NCBI GenBank assembly: GCA_015680685.1
Contig: MNCI01003778.1
Coordinates: 35,410-99,409, forward strand
Direction: 5' to 3'
Length of the DNA stretch: 64,000 bases
Source: Gnetum montanum
Taxonomy: Eukaryota; Streptophyta; Gnetopsida; Gnetales; Gnetaceae
This document shows, in pieces, positions 32,981 through 44,590 of the stretch. The notes beneath the pieces are model-generated. The model was not told the DNA's origin. It did not search any database and was given only the letters and a program-made list of their open reading frames with translations. Position numbers and translations under genes: made by a program. Within the stretch, counting starts at the first letter, position 1; each line of letters begins with the position of its first letter.

Positions 32981-35140
32981 AATTTATAAGTCTTTCATGA
33001 TGTATATTCTCTATAGAACATATAAAATGAATGGAACAAAACTAAAAATTTTGCTAAGGACACTCATGAAAGAAGCTAAAAATTAGTACCAATTCTTGGA
33101 GATAAAGTCTATTAGAAGATGAGTTAATGTTGGATCTTTTTAATGATAAGTATCAAATGTATTCCTAAGTGTCCAACTAAAAGAAGTAGATCTATGAGAG
33201 TGATGAGTGGCAAGGTACCCCTACACTCAACCATACGAATACGAGTGTTTCACACGTGATTCGGTCGAACTCCAAGGACTAAGTGCTTACGCACCCTAAT
33301 GGAACACTCAGGGTTAATCAATTGTTGTCTTCCAAAACTTGTATTGTCACGGTTGTATGGTTAAGTAAGCTTGAGGTATATGATTTTTATATCTTTTATC
33401 TTGTTAATGTCTTATGCTAATAGGGGAAGGTGAAGATAACTAAGTGACTAACTTTCATTAATTATTCACTAACTACATTCTAATTTTTCCTAACACCAAT
33501 ATCCATTCCCACTTGTTGCACACATCTTGAACTAGTGCAACGTTGTTGGGATTACCAAACGCTAATCGTTACTAGGTTACCAAGTGCTACACACATGCTC
33601 GAAGTGGTCGTACTAAGTGTACTTAACTAGGAGAGTCAAGGGTTGAGAGAGATTAATTAACTAGGAAAGCATTTAAACATTCAAAAATAATTAATTACTA
33701 TTTAGCTTAGTCCACATGCTGCAAGGTTTATCATAAAGTTCATCTTTATTGCCGTATACAGATGTGTGCTCAGGTACAATTTGCTCAAATAAAGATCTGT
33801 TCACTTTAAGACTCCTACTATGGGCACATGGAAATTATTTTAACTCTAGAATGGTAAAACTACAAGAGTTTAGCTAAGGGTCTAAGTCTAAGTGCCTACA
33901 ACAGGGAAATCCGCCTCTTATTTATAGAAATTACGTCAGGCCACGATATTGTGTACGTAATATTGCGGGGTGAACACGATATTGTGGATCGTGGCTCATC
34001 AAAGAGGAAACAAGATAATCATAAATCCCATTTTGTAGCCTTGGATAGGTATTATTATTAATTTATAGATGCCCATGCCATGACTTCTCTCAAAGGGAAT
34101 AGCTACAGCTCATCATAGATACTTAGAAACAAGATAAGAAAAAATATTAGGATATATGCCTAGAAAAACTACTAGAAATGGGAGCACATAATATTTAAAT
34201 ATTAATTGATTAAATGGAAAATGAGAAAGGTAAACTTAAGAAGAAAAAAATATAGAGAAGTACAATAGGGATTCTTCTATTTATTGAAAGGAGATTCATC
34301 CTTGTAAGTTAAATGAGGGAGCACTGTTGGAGGAAGTTGTGCAAAGAAATACTTGTCTATTCAAAAATCTTTACTAAGATATTGATAAATATTGATAACA
34401 TGTGGGACTAAATAGGTGAGAAATTTTAAGTAGTCCTAAAGGTCATGAAGAAAAAAGAAGAATAAGAAAGAGCCAAGGATAAGCACAAAAGAAAGAACAA
34501 AAATGTAGGAAGAGACTATTACGAGTAAAAAGGGAAAGCAACTACAATAGAAAGGTTGTAAATGTTGAATTAGAAAATTATGTTTGTGCCCTTTACTAAT
34601 ATGAACATTCAAAGGATTGTTGCACTATAATGTCACATCTCTAGAAATGAAGGATTTATGCATGAAATTCAAATTTTTTTAAAAGGTAGATACCTAATAG
34701 ATTGCCTTATCCTCAATGCAACTACCGGTAGCCCTAACATCACCAACAATATTGTCCAAGTAGGACTTTACATTAATCTCAAGAATACTATTAGTAGTGA
34801 CAAAACCAATAGCCATGGAGGATGTCACCACCAAGGTAGCAATATTCTTACAAGAAATCTAATCCATATGGATTATATGTCCAACATCCAATATTTACAA
34901 GTGGTTCTACAACACATGTTTCTACTAATCACTATTATCCTCCAAAGTGCCAAAAACCTACTGCTCTATATGTTGCATCTCTTTCCTCTTATGCTTCTTC
35001 TTCTCATGAATATCCTCAACCTCATGCTTCAAACCCTTTACCATCTACTTCACCACTATGACCAGAGCCATAATAGTGAAATGCCACAAGAGTTGTAAAT
35101 TTGTAAATGGATGGAAATTCAAGTGTAAACCTTAGAAACA
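32981..35140 (+). pseudogene. Element H gag remnants
   Basis: The first part (to 33200) reads LRTLMKEAKN then YQFLEIKSIRR, matching the F gag segment around 39600-39670 (IIKEAESWYRSLELESIRRW). After solo LTR G the match resumes at 34007 (GGAAACAAGATAATCAT against the F sequence near 39750). Near 34590-34640 the cysteine/histidine cluster of F (CGICQYEHPKGC) survives as a damaged copy. 34658-35098 is the C-terminal linker. Many stops and indels. Confidence 0.7.
33201..34001 (-). mobile_element. Solo LTR G
   Basis: 801 bp, plus-strand ends TGATGAGTGG and GGCTCATCA, same family as the C LTR. No internal sequence is attached on either side; both flanks are gag of H. The flanking pentamers are GAGAG (33196-33200) and AAGAG (34002-34006), a target duplication with one mismatch. 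This is the product expected from unequal LTR-LTR recombination. TATA box near 33917 and AATAAA near 33750 on the minus strand. Confidence 0.88.
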
Positions 35141-36189
35141 CTAATTCTTTGAGCTAAATAGTCCATCTAAACCTTTGAAGGCATCTATGATGGATCCCAT
35201 ATAAACAACATCCTAGATACCTTCTGAGTCACCTAAAAACCAAAGCCCCTTAAGTGTACAAACTATCATATTGATCCATGTGATTACTGATTGGATAGAA
35301 GTAGGAAAGCTTCCTAGGAAGAGAACTAATTCTAGAAGTATCCTAATTTATTTATAGATCAAAGAAAATGCACTATGAAAAGCTCTATTGAACTTAGGTT
35401 TTAGAGGAAATTTAATTTTTTAGGAGATGCATAATACCTAGAACCTACCACATCTTAAAAATTACAGTATTAGGTTGAAGCTTGAAGACCAATTCATCAT
35501 TGATCCCTTAGGATTAGTAGAAGACATTATGACCATTATTAATTATTGGTCATACCCTACTAATTTCCTTGTCATCCATATGGATAAATGTAAGGGAAAA
35601 TTTCCCATCATTATGAGAAGAATTTGGCTAAGCAAAATTAATGTCAACCTAGGAATCAAGGATATACCTTTTGAAAGTTCCAAGGAGAATAAGCATGAAA
35701 TAGTACCAAAAAAAAAGAGTTTCATGCATCTTGTATAGTGACACAAGGTGCAACTACATATAGAAGATATGGGCAATCATACATAGAACTATTACAACAT
35801 GTAGATCATATGCAAAACTAGAAAGTATGCAAAGATACCTATATGTAGTAATTATAAATTAAGATGAAAATTAGTGGTTGATTTTAGATGAAAGCTACAA
35901 CTCCACTATGTGCATGAAATGACATGAAGCCCTAACAAGTAAATACATTAAAAAAATTAGATTATATGGAATAGGTTAGACACCAAATCTCTAATGTAAA
36001 AAATCATCAAGAAGTAGACATAGACTGGGAAGAGTTGAGCCTCTTGAACTTAAAATATCACTAAATTCACTTAAATATGTATTCTTAAAAATGGTAAAAG
36101 CATGGCCAATAGCATTTTCATAGTTATGATAAAATAATAGGTATTAATCTCCACATATGTCAACATCGAATCTATACAAATATAGCCAT
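35141..36189 (+). pseudogene. Element H protease remnant and linker
   Basis: 35475-35738 contains LGLVEDIMTIINYWSYPTNFLVI and a decayed MGRAWL segment (IIMRRIWLSKIN), aligned with F 41260-41450. The catalytic DSG is no longer recognisable. From 35760 to 36189 only scattered similarity to the F pre-RT linker remains. Confidence 0.65.
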
Positions 36190-37519
36190 TAATTCTAAGT
36201 GATAACCACAACAAAGATTAAATTCCAAATTAAAGCAAGTTGTTAAGAAGAAGGTGGAAAAAATCCTTAAGTTTGATTTCATCTATCCTATTGTGGATAG
36301 TAAGTCATAGATATTACAACTTCCTAAATGGCTATACTGGCTATGATCAAATCGAAATAGTCCCAAAAGATCAAGCCAAAATCACATTCAAAAGGTTTAG
36401 AGAATATTTTACATGCAAGAAGATACCTTTTGATCAAGAAGATAGCTTTTGATCTTTCCAATGTCTTATTCTTAGCATCTTCTAGAAGGTATTGGAAATG
36501 GCAGAAAAGTTTTCATGGATGAATTCTCCATCTATGGTTTCATTTTTAAGTGGAAATTAGACTATTTAGAGTAGGTATTAAAGTAATGTCTAGAGACAAA
36601 ACTTAAGCTCAATTAGCAAAAAATCCATTTGATAGTCTAGGAAGAAATAGTTCTAGGATATTAGATATTAGAAAAAGGAATAGAGGTAGGTCGTTAGAAG
36701 ATAAGGGTGATTCAAGGAATTACATAAAATCCCCAAAACATTGAAAGATGCTAGATCATTTCTTAGATAGATTAGCTGGTATAGGAGATTTATTGAGAAT
36801 TTTTCTAAAATTATAAAGCCACTAGTATAATTTACAAAGAAGAATGTAGTATTTGAATAGACCAAGGAATGGAACCATGCATTCAAGATTTTGAAACAAA
36901 AGCTTATAAAGACTCTAATTCTATGAGCTTCTAATTAGTTCAAACTATTTTAAATAAGGAAAAATGCATCCAAATTTGCATGGGAAGTTGTGCTTATATA
37001 ATTGAACAATCAAAAACACCCATATTACATTCATTATGCAAGTAGGAGTATCGCATGTGCATAGTTGAATTACACTACTAGAGAAAAAGAGGTATTGAAT
37101 GTGGTGTATACCTTAGAGAAATTAAGATACTCTGTACTTGGATAGTAGCCTTTGTACATACATATCACACTACGATATGGTTCCTAATGAAAAAACTAGT
37201 AGTTAACTCTTATATCATATGATGGTTATTGATTTTACAAAAATTTTACATAATAATAATGGATAGAAAGGGTATTAATAATGTGGTATCTAATCATTTT
37301 TATCTATTATGATGAGACAATAAGGCTGATGAAGGGCCACTTTCTAATCAATTTCTTGGTGAACTACTCTTTGAAAAGGTAACAATAGCAACATCGAACT
37401 CAGTCAAGCCTTGGTATATAAACAATATCACCTATCTAACCACAAAAGAATTTCCTACTAAATGGGATAGGTGAAGGAAATAATAATTTCTACATCAAGC
37501 GAAGCACTATATATAGATA
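36190..37519 (+). pseudogene. Element H reverse transcriptase and RNase H remnants
   Basis: DFIYPIVDSK is followed directly by RYYNFLNGYTGYDQIEIVPK, so about 135 bases covering the motifs between them (as seen in F 42170-42300) are deleted. The catalytic box reads VFMDEFSIYG near 36515 (FMDD in F). RNase H similarity runs from about 36900 (LNNQKH) to 37330. The stop at 36999-37001 falls on the same codon as stops in F and C. The element is cut at 37519/37525 by F. Confidence 0.75.
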
Positions 37520-37524
37520 TAAGG

Positions 37525-38422
37525 TGATGAAGTGTCATTAAGTCGATGCGTCGACTAGGCCACGTATACGGGGCCGCATCGATGTGGCCTCTTCGACGTA
37601 GCCTTTCATGCATCAACGTGGCCCTATTTACGTAGAGCCTATTTCAGCCTATAAATAAGAGGGCCTTCCACCTCATTTAGGTACCTTTCAGTTAGTTGTA
37701 GTGAAGCTCTTGCAGTTTGTTCCTGTAGGAGATAGAATATTTTCCAAGTGCCCATAGCAGGTGTAAGAAAAGTGATTGGCTCTTTATTCGAGCATTGATG
37801 TATCTGAGCCCATTGGCCTGACGACAATAAAGACAAACTATTCAAGCATTCCTTGCAGCATTTGGACTTAGCTATTTTATGCATTCAGTAATTTAATATG
37901 TATATGATTTTTTAATTGCTTTGATAATTACTTAAGTTTCTATTATGATTATTTGAATCATTATCACTCATTCGTAGTTCGTAAAGGCCATAAGTATGAC
38001 CATCTCGAACGTAAATCAAACACTTGGTAAACCCAGTGACGCTTAACGTCTGGTAACCCAGAAGTGTTAGGAGATGCTCAAAATGTACTCGGAAGATGGG
38101 ACCGTATACTTATGTTAGGAGTAGTTAAGATTTAGATTAAGATAATCTTAGATTAATTAATATTCTAGCCTTACTTTCCAAGATAATTATCCGCCAAAAG
38201 ATAAGTAAAAAGCCATAAAAATCATTAGCCTTAGTCTCACTTAACCATCGTAAACAGAACCTCACAACTAAGATTAGGAGGACAACGACCGTTCTAAACC
38301 AAGGTTTCACTGGTTAGAGTCTGGTGTATGTTAAGTACTTATAGTCTATAGAATTCGACCGAGTCACATGTGAACGCCCGTGATTTGTATGGTTGGGCGT
38401 AGGGGTACCTAGCCGCTTATCA
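37525..38422 (+). mobile_element. 5' LTR of element F
   Basis: 898 bp, TGATGAAGTG...GCTTATCA. U3 has self-complementary CpG-bearing motifs (GTCGATGCGTCGAC, CGTATACG, GCATCGATG) at 37540-37630, different from the GATATC type of C and K. TATA box at 37650-37657; AATAAA at 37826-37831. Confidence 0.95.
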
Positions 38423-38440
38423 TTGGCACCATTGCCAGGG
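38423..38440 (+). other. Primer-binding site of element F
   Basis: TTGGCACCATTGCCAGGG begins at the base after the 5' LTR. Compared with the tRNA-Asp complement TGGCGCCGTTGCCGGGG it differs only at CpG positions, each explainable by deamination. Confidence 0.88.
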
Positions 38441-38588
38441 ATTGTTAGTCTTACATGCATCATCTAACCTTAGTGAAATTATCATTCAAGTCATTGGAAC
38501 GGACCTAGGATAGAAAAATTTACACACACTAGGCGGATTAAAGTAAATAGTAAGGTACATCGATTACATGGACCATCTAACATTCAAT

Positions 38589-41130
38589 ATGTCTTCTCAC
38601 AGGAGAGAGGTATCCAACCCATCAGTGCCACAAGAATGTTGGGTGGTGTACAAGCATCCCGATGAATATGTCCTTGACTTCACTTTCATCCTACATCAAG
38701 ATGAGCATCTACGATGGCGGGACATGGAGGGCAGCATCGTGCTACCGCCTAACTGATCAGCTCCTACGATGCTGTATCACAATCTGGGTAGATTAGGCAT
38801 CCAGGACCATGGAGCGGAGTATGTCATGGAGGACCGTGACTACCAAAATTGTCATCCCATTGAGGCTCAATGAGCATGGGATTAGTAGCAAGTGGACAGA
38901 TATGAACATAAGAAGGGGAAACACTTCATTAACCCCTTATGCTCGCAAGGGCTACAGGACGATGGAGATCCCATCTTTCATGATACCCATTCGACCAAAC
39001 TTCCCTTGGGGCAGCAGATTCTCCAGTCCATCATTCAGAACAAGCCTCTAAGTGACCAATATCCTCAAGGGGATGGAGGGTCACGTAGCAAGGCTAGGTT
39101 AGATGATCGGGGCCATCATCAGGGTAGATGGGGAGATTGACACCGGAGCGGTGGCAATACCTCTCCTGCTTCCCCATCCTCTCGCTCTCCTACACCTTCA
39201 TCCAGCTTAGGCTCTAAACTTAACTGGGGTAGGAAGGGGTGAAAGGATGATGGTAAAAAGGTTTGGAAGGGGCAACGTGAGGAAGTGCGCGATCAATCGT
39301 GCGATGCTCGTCAGCATGAAAGGAGGGGTAGCTAGAATCGCCATAGACATCATGGTCCTCAGCAAGACTATGATTCGGATGAGTCGTTGTTGGCTACTCA
39401 AAGCATGCTCCATATCACTAAGGTAGTTCAAATTCCTAGTAGGCACATGAAGGATAGCCAGATCAAGTGCGTTGATATGAACAAAATCCCCAATTTCAAG
39501 GAGGATACAACTGTGATCCGTAGACCCACCTAGAGGCATTCCATGACGCCTGCACCTTGCAAAACATAGACAATGATTGGAAAAGGTTGAAGCTATTCCC
39601 TCACACAATCATCAAAGAAGCTGAAAGTTGGTACCGGTCCTTGGAGTTGGAATCAATCAGAAGATGGAGTACGATGCTTGAAATTTTCAATGACAAGTAT
39701 CAAACGTACTCTAGGGTGGCGAATTTGAGACGATAGATCCAAGGTTGGAAATAAGGGTATCATGAACCCTTGGATGTTTCCATGAGCAGATACTACTCAT
39801 TCTTGCATCGGTGCCTTGGTCATGGTTATTCTCAATGGGCATAGCTTCGCCACATCATTAATGGGCTTCATTTTGAAATGCGAAAGACCCTTGGCGTGTA
39901 CACCTAGGGATGACTATCAGAGCTAAGAGCCCATCAATTAGAGCACCTCATTGAACAAGTGCCCAAAGAGGAAGGAAAACTTAGAAAAAAGGAGAGTGTA
40001 GAAGAATTCAACCAGTATGCTTGCCTCAGAAAAAGGGAAGTTTGATTTTGTGATGAGGAGGAGGAATGACCACTAGGAGCAGTGGTGAACTGAAAAATCT
40101 TGCCGCTACAAAAGTTTGCATATGAAATATCAGCAAAGGTGGATAAGATGTGGGACTCTTTGGATGAAAGAGTCCAAAGCGTGTTGAAAATCGTAGAGGA
40201 GTCTAGAGAACAAGGTAACAACCGCAATCAGCGTAGGAGAAAAGAGGCTGAATGTGCCCAACACAAGGGTAAGGGGAAAGTTGCTATAGCAGAGCAGGTT
40301 GCAGACTCTGACACCGAGGAGGATGATGAATGTGGCATATGCCAATATGAACATCCTAAGGGATGTTTTCTTGTGATGTGACACCTTCAAGAGTCTGGGG
40401 TGTATGCATTGAACCGTCGCTTGGCACAGCGGCAAACACCCCGAAGGTTGCCTTATCCACAAGGCAATTCCAGGAGGTTCCACTAGCAGTAGTAAGGATA
40501 TTATCCGAGTGGATCACCACCGCAACCATACGAATACTTCCAATAGTGGCAGCAACCACAAGCATGGGGGATTCCACCTTCAAGGCAGTAGTACCCTTAC
40601 AAATAGCAAGATCCTTATGGGTACTATGTTCAACAACTAGTCTCTCCACGGGACTCCTCCAGTCATGAAACCTTTCAAAGTCATTACCACCCCCAGAGTA
40701 TTTCTGACCTCAATCTCCATCAGCCAAGGGGGAGAGTCTACATCTCTTCTATTTTCCATCACCTTCTCCTGCCACTCCTCTACAACATCCTACTCCGCTG
40801 CCACCTACTCCACTGATGTAGGAAGAAATACCGCCACAACTGCAGCAACGGAGTGCTACGAGGGCTATTAACTTACAACCGGCACCTTAGCCGAGTGGAC
40901 AGGAATCCAAGCCACAAAAACGTCCCTTTTTCTAGCCCAATAATCTAAACATACCCTCACATACACCTGTGGCCAGTGCCTTCGAACCTGAAAGTGCCTC
41001 CACCATTATACCGCTCGAGCAGCTTTCAAGCTAAACACCCTGCAATGTCCAGATGGTCATGCTTACACATGGCATGATCGACTAGATTAAAGCAGGTCAT
41101 CTTCCCTAAAAATTGACTGATTCAGGAAGC
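38589..41130 (+). pseudogene. Element F gag
   Basis: Start chosen at MSSHRREV (38589), parallel to C gag; an upstream in-frame ATG at 38568 is possible. The N-terminus contains VVYKHPDEYVLDFTFILHQD. The capsid-like segment near 39600-39700 (IIKEAESWYRSLELESIRRW) and the helix 39920-40030 follow. A Cys/His cluster CGICQYEHPKGC lies at 40333-40368. A stop (TGA) at about 40378 replaces the Ser codon TCA of C, a transversion. The C-terminal Pro-rich linker runs on to protease. Several frameshifts separate the parts, including one near 39000. Confidence 0.85.
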
Positions 41131-41570
41131 CCCCTCATCTATCTTTAAGTGGCAGGGAATGAGGCATGCAAAGCTCTTCTGGACTCGGGGTCGGGGATCA
41201 ATTTTATCTCTCATGACATGTACAAGAACTAGAACTTGCCCTCGCTAAAGATGAGCAACATCTGGCTCGAGTTAGTAGACCAATCTATCACTGTTCCCTT
41301 GGGACTGGTGGAGGACATTGTGACCACCATTTGTGGGTGGTCCTATCTTGCTGATTTCCTAGTCATCTGTGTGGAGAATTGCAAGGGGAACATCCCAATC
41401 ATCATGGGAAGAGCTTGGCTAAGAATGGTGGATGCATGACTAGGACTCCGAGATTTGTCCCTTGAAATTTCAAAGGAAAATCCTTTCGGAAAGATCGAGA
41501 AGAAGCGTGTTCCATGCATCGCGTATAGTGACTCAGGGTGCAACTATGTGCAGTAGTTATGGTCCGCTAA
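41131..41570 (+). pseudogene. Element F protease
   Basis: Retroviral-type aspartate protease. ALLDSGSGINFISHDMY near 41170-41220 keeps the catalytic Asp-Ser-Gly; the second half has LGLVEDIVTTICGWSYL and IIMGRAWLRMVDA (41296-41439). Stops lie between 41220 and 41240 and at 41439. It is in a different frame from RT. Confidence 0.85.
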
Positions 41571-41689
41571 GCGGATATCCATTCAAGCATGCAGTTAGTG
41601 TATCGAGGAATCACCTATTCAATAGTGCCTGTACATAGCAACCACTAACCAAGAGGGCACCCAGTGGCTAACAGCTGATCCTACTAGCA

Positions 41690-43240
41690 GTGTGCATGGA
41701 ACCGTTTGAGGGGTTTGTGCAAGCCTACGTTGAAAGCATGGATGAAATGGACAAGGTTCATCAACAAGTCTCCACTGTTGATAGCCATGATGACTGGGGG
41801 GAGCTACAAATCCCTAAGAGCTTCAAAAAGGAGCCCCTGGAGCTAAAGTCTTTACCGGCTCACTTGGAATATGCATTTTTGAAACATGGAAAGTCGGTAA
41901 TTATCAATGCCACCCTTGCTCCTAAATAGAAAAAGAGATTGTTGAAGGTCGTAAAGAAATGGGTTGCTACGTTCGCATGGTCATATCCTGAGTTGACTGG
42001 AGTTGATCCCAAGGTTTGCCAGCATCAGATCTATATTGACCCTTCCATGAAGCCATGACGATAGCCACAAAGATGATTGAATCCGAAACTGAATCAGGTC
42101 ATAAAAGATGAAATCGAACAATTGCTAAAGGCGGGGTTCATCTATTCTATTGTTGATAGCGAATGGGTTAGCCCACTCATTATCATGCCCAAGAAAGGTG
42201 GTACGTGGAGGGTTTGTATTGATTTCCAGTTTCTCAATATGGCAACCTTCGAGGACCACTTCCTGCTCCCATTTGTCGACCAGGTGTTGGACACCATCGC
42301 AGGGCACCGCTACTACAACTTTTTGGATGGTTATAATGGTTATAACCAAATCCAAATAGCACTAGAGGACCAGGCCAAAACAACTTTCACGAGTCCATGG
42401 GGGACTTTCGCATACAAAAAGATGCCCTTTGGCTTGTGCAATGTGCCTGCTACGTTCCAACGCCTTGTCCTTAGCATCTTCTAGTAACATATTGGCAATG
42501 GGGTAGAAGTCTTCATGGATGACTTCTCTACCTATGGGGTCACGTTTGAGCAAGCCTTGGACCGTCTAGAGTAGGTTCTGAAAAGGTGTGTAGACACCAA
42601 TCTGCAGCTCAATTTGCAGAAGAGCCATTTGATGGTCCAAGAAGGCATTGTGCTGGGGCATCGCATCTCACAAATAGGGATTAGCATAGATCCTGAAAAG
42701 ATCAAGGTCATCCAAGGAATCACCCACCAACCAAGTACCTTTAAAGATGTATGGTCATTCCTTGGACACACTGGTTACTACCGACGTTTCATGGAAAACT
42801 TCTTGAAGATTGCTAAGTCGTTAGTAGAACTTACAAAGAGGGACACTCCATTCATTTGGACCAAAGAGTGCGAGTCTACATTCCAAGCACTAAAACAGAA
42901 ACTCATAGAAACTCCAGTTCTATGGGCACCTGATTGGTCTAGGCCCTTTCACATTATGACGGACACATCCAACTATGCCTTGGGAGCTGTGCTTACATAG
43001 TGTGATGATCAAAAACGTCAATATTATATCCATTGTGCAAGCCATAGCATTGTGGGTGCTCAGCTCAACTACACCACCACCGAAAAGGAGTTGATGGTGG
43101 TGGTGTTCACCTTGGACAAATTCTGGCACTATGTGCTCAGATACAAGGTGTTTGTGCATATGGACCACAGTGCTATTTGGTGCCTGGTGATTCTTTAGAA
43201 GTTTGATCTTACCATGGTTGATTGAAAGGGGATCAAGATT
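41690..43240 (+). pseudogene. Element F reverse transcriptase and RNase H
   Basis: 41690-41929 is the linker (HGKSVIINATLAPK). RT from 42077: LLKAGFIYSIVDSEWVSPL, KKGGTWRVCIDFQFLN, YYNFLDGYNGYNQIQIA, MPFGLCNVPATFQR, and an intact catalytic EVFMDDFSTYG near 42510. 42614-43000 is the connection and start of RNase H (IMTDTSNYALGAVLT); TEKELMVVVFTLDKFWHY and HMDHSAI follow. About 15 residues present in C after IDHS are deleted near 43180. In-frame stops are at 42482, 42485, 42572, 42998, 43196 and 43223; where C can be compared it has Gln at 42482, 42485, 42572 and 43196. The frame is otherwise open across the whole region. Confidence 0.93.
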
Positions 43241-44590
43241 GTGATTGCTAACCACTTGTCTCGGTTGCGATGGGATGACGCAGAAGAGGAGGAGCCCTTA
43301 TCCGACCAATTTCTAGATGAACTCCTCTTCACAGGTGCAGTTTATCTGCAAGTGCCCAAGGAATCCCCTTGGTTCAACCACATCCTTACCTATCTCACCA
43401 CTCAAGAGTTGCCAAAGGAGTGGAACCATCGGTAGAAACAACAGTTTCTCCACAAAGCCAAACATTGCATGGAAATCAATGGCCACCTTTACAAGGTGTG
43501 CGTGGATGGCTTGGTTTGATGGTGTGTCCCTTATGGTGATACAGTACACGTCCTCCAAGATGATCACAAGGGCCCTTGTGGGGGCCATTATGCTGGATGC
43601 CGCACCACCATTAAGATCCTACTTGCAGGGTATGACTGGCCCACCATCTTTAGGGATGCACAATGGTTCACCCGCTCCTGCGAATGATGCCAGAGGGACG
43701 GTGGGTTGACGGCATGGTTGGAAGGACCTCAACAGTGGATCCAGCCACTGGAGCCCTTTGATATTTGGGGTATCGACTTCATGGGACCCATCAAACCCCT
43801 ATCAAACAGAAAGACATACATCATTGTAGTTGTATACTACTGTACAAAGTGGGCAGAAGTGGCAGCCGTCGTCGACTGTTCTTCCAACATTGCGTCACGA
43901 TTTGTCCAACAACAAATTGTCAACAAGTTTGGAATGCCATGTGCACTCATTTCTAATAATGGGACTCATCTTTTTGGAAACTCATGCAACGCTTAGGGGT
44001 AACACATAAATTTACAACACCCTATCCCCCCCAAGCCAACGGGCAAGCCGAAGTCACCAATAGGGAGATCACCAAGATCCTTACCCGAACCATCAGCAAA
44101 TATAGGAGGGATTGGAGCACCAAACTCAATGATGTCCTATGGGCCTATCGCTCCACTTGAAAACTTCCTGTAGGGTACTCTCCCTATGAGTTAGTATACG
44201 GAAAGTTTCCAACACATCCAATTTAGGCCGAACTCCGCACACTATCCACCGCCAGTGACTTAGGCCTTGACCTACCGCTAGCACAATGTGAATGACTGGT
44301 CAACTTAAGTGTGCTAGATGAAAACTGATTAGTGGCCTTGTCTTCAAATGAAATCCACAATGCCTATAACAAGAAACGACATGATCTTAGGATTCGAAAG
44401 GTCACGTTTAGATGTGGAGACAAGGTGTTGTATTGGAACCCCTCACACGTATCTCAACCGACCAAGTTTCAAACACTGTGGGAGGGACCTTACATTGTCT
44501 CTGAAACCTTCCCATCTAGGGCCTTGCTTATCCACAAACCTGAGGATCCCACCAGAACATAGTTAGTCAACCTCCAATAATTGAAATCTT
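43241..44590 (+). pseudogene. Element F integrase
   Basis: 43241-43435 is the linker. The zinc-binding part spans about 43440-43700 with stops at 43433, 43517 and 43685 (the last is Arg in C). Core: WGIDFMGPIKPL (first Asp), LISNNGTHLF (second Asp is Asn here; C keeps SDNGTHF), and GQAEVTNREI near 44045 (Glu). A frameshift lies between 43996 and 44332. The C-terminal domain 44332-44562 has RCGDKVLYWNPSHV and LWEGPYIVSETFPS. So besides the stops, an active-site residue is lost. Confidence 0.9.
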
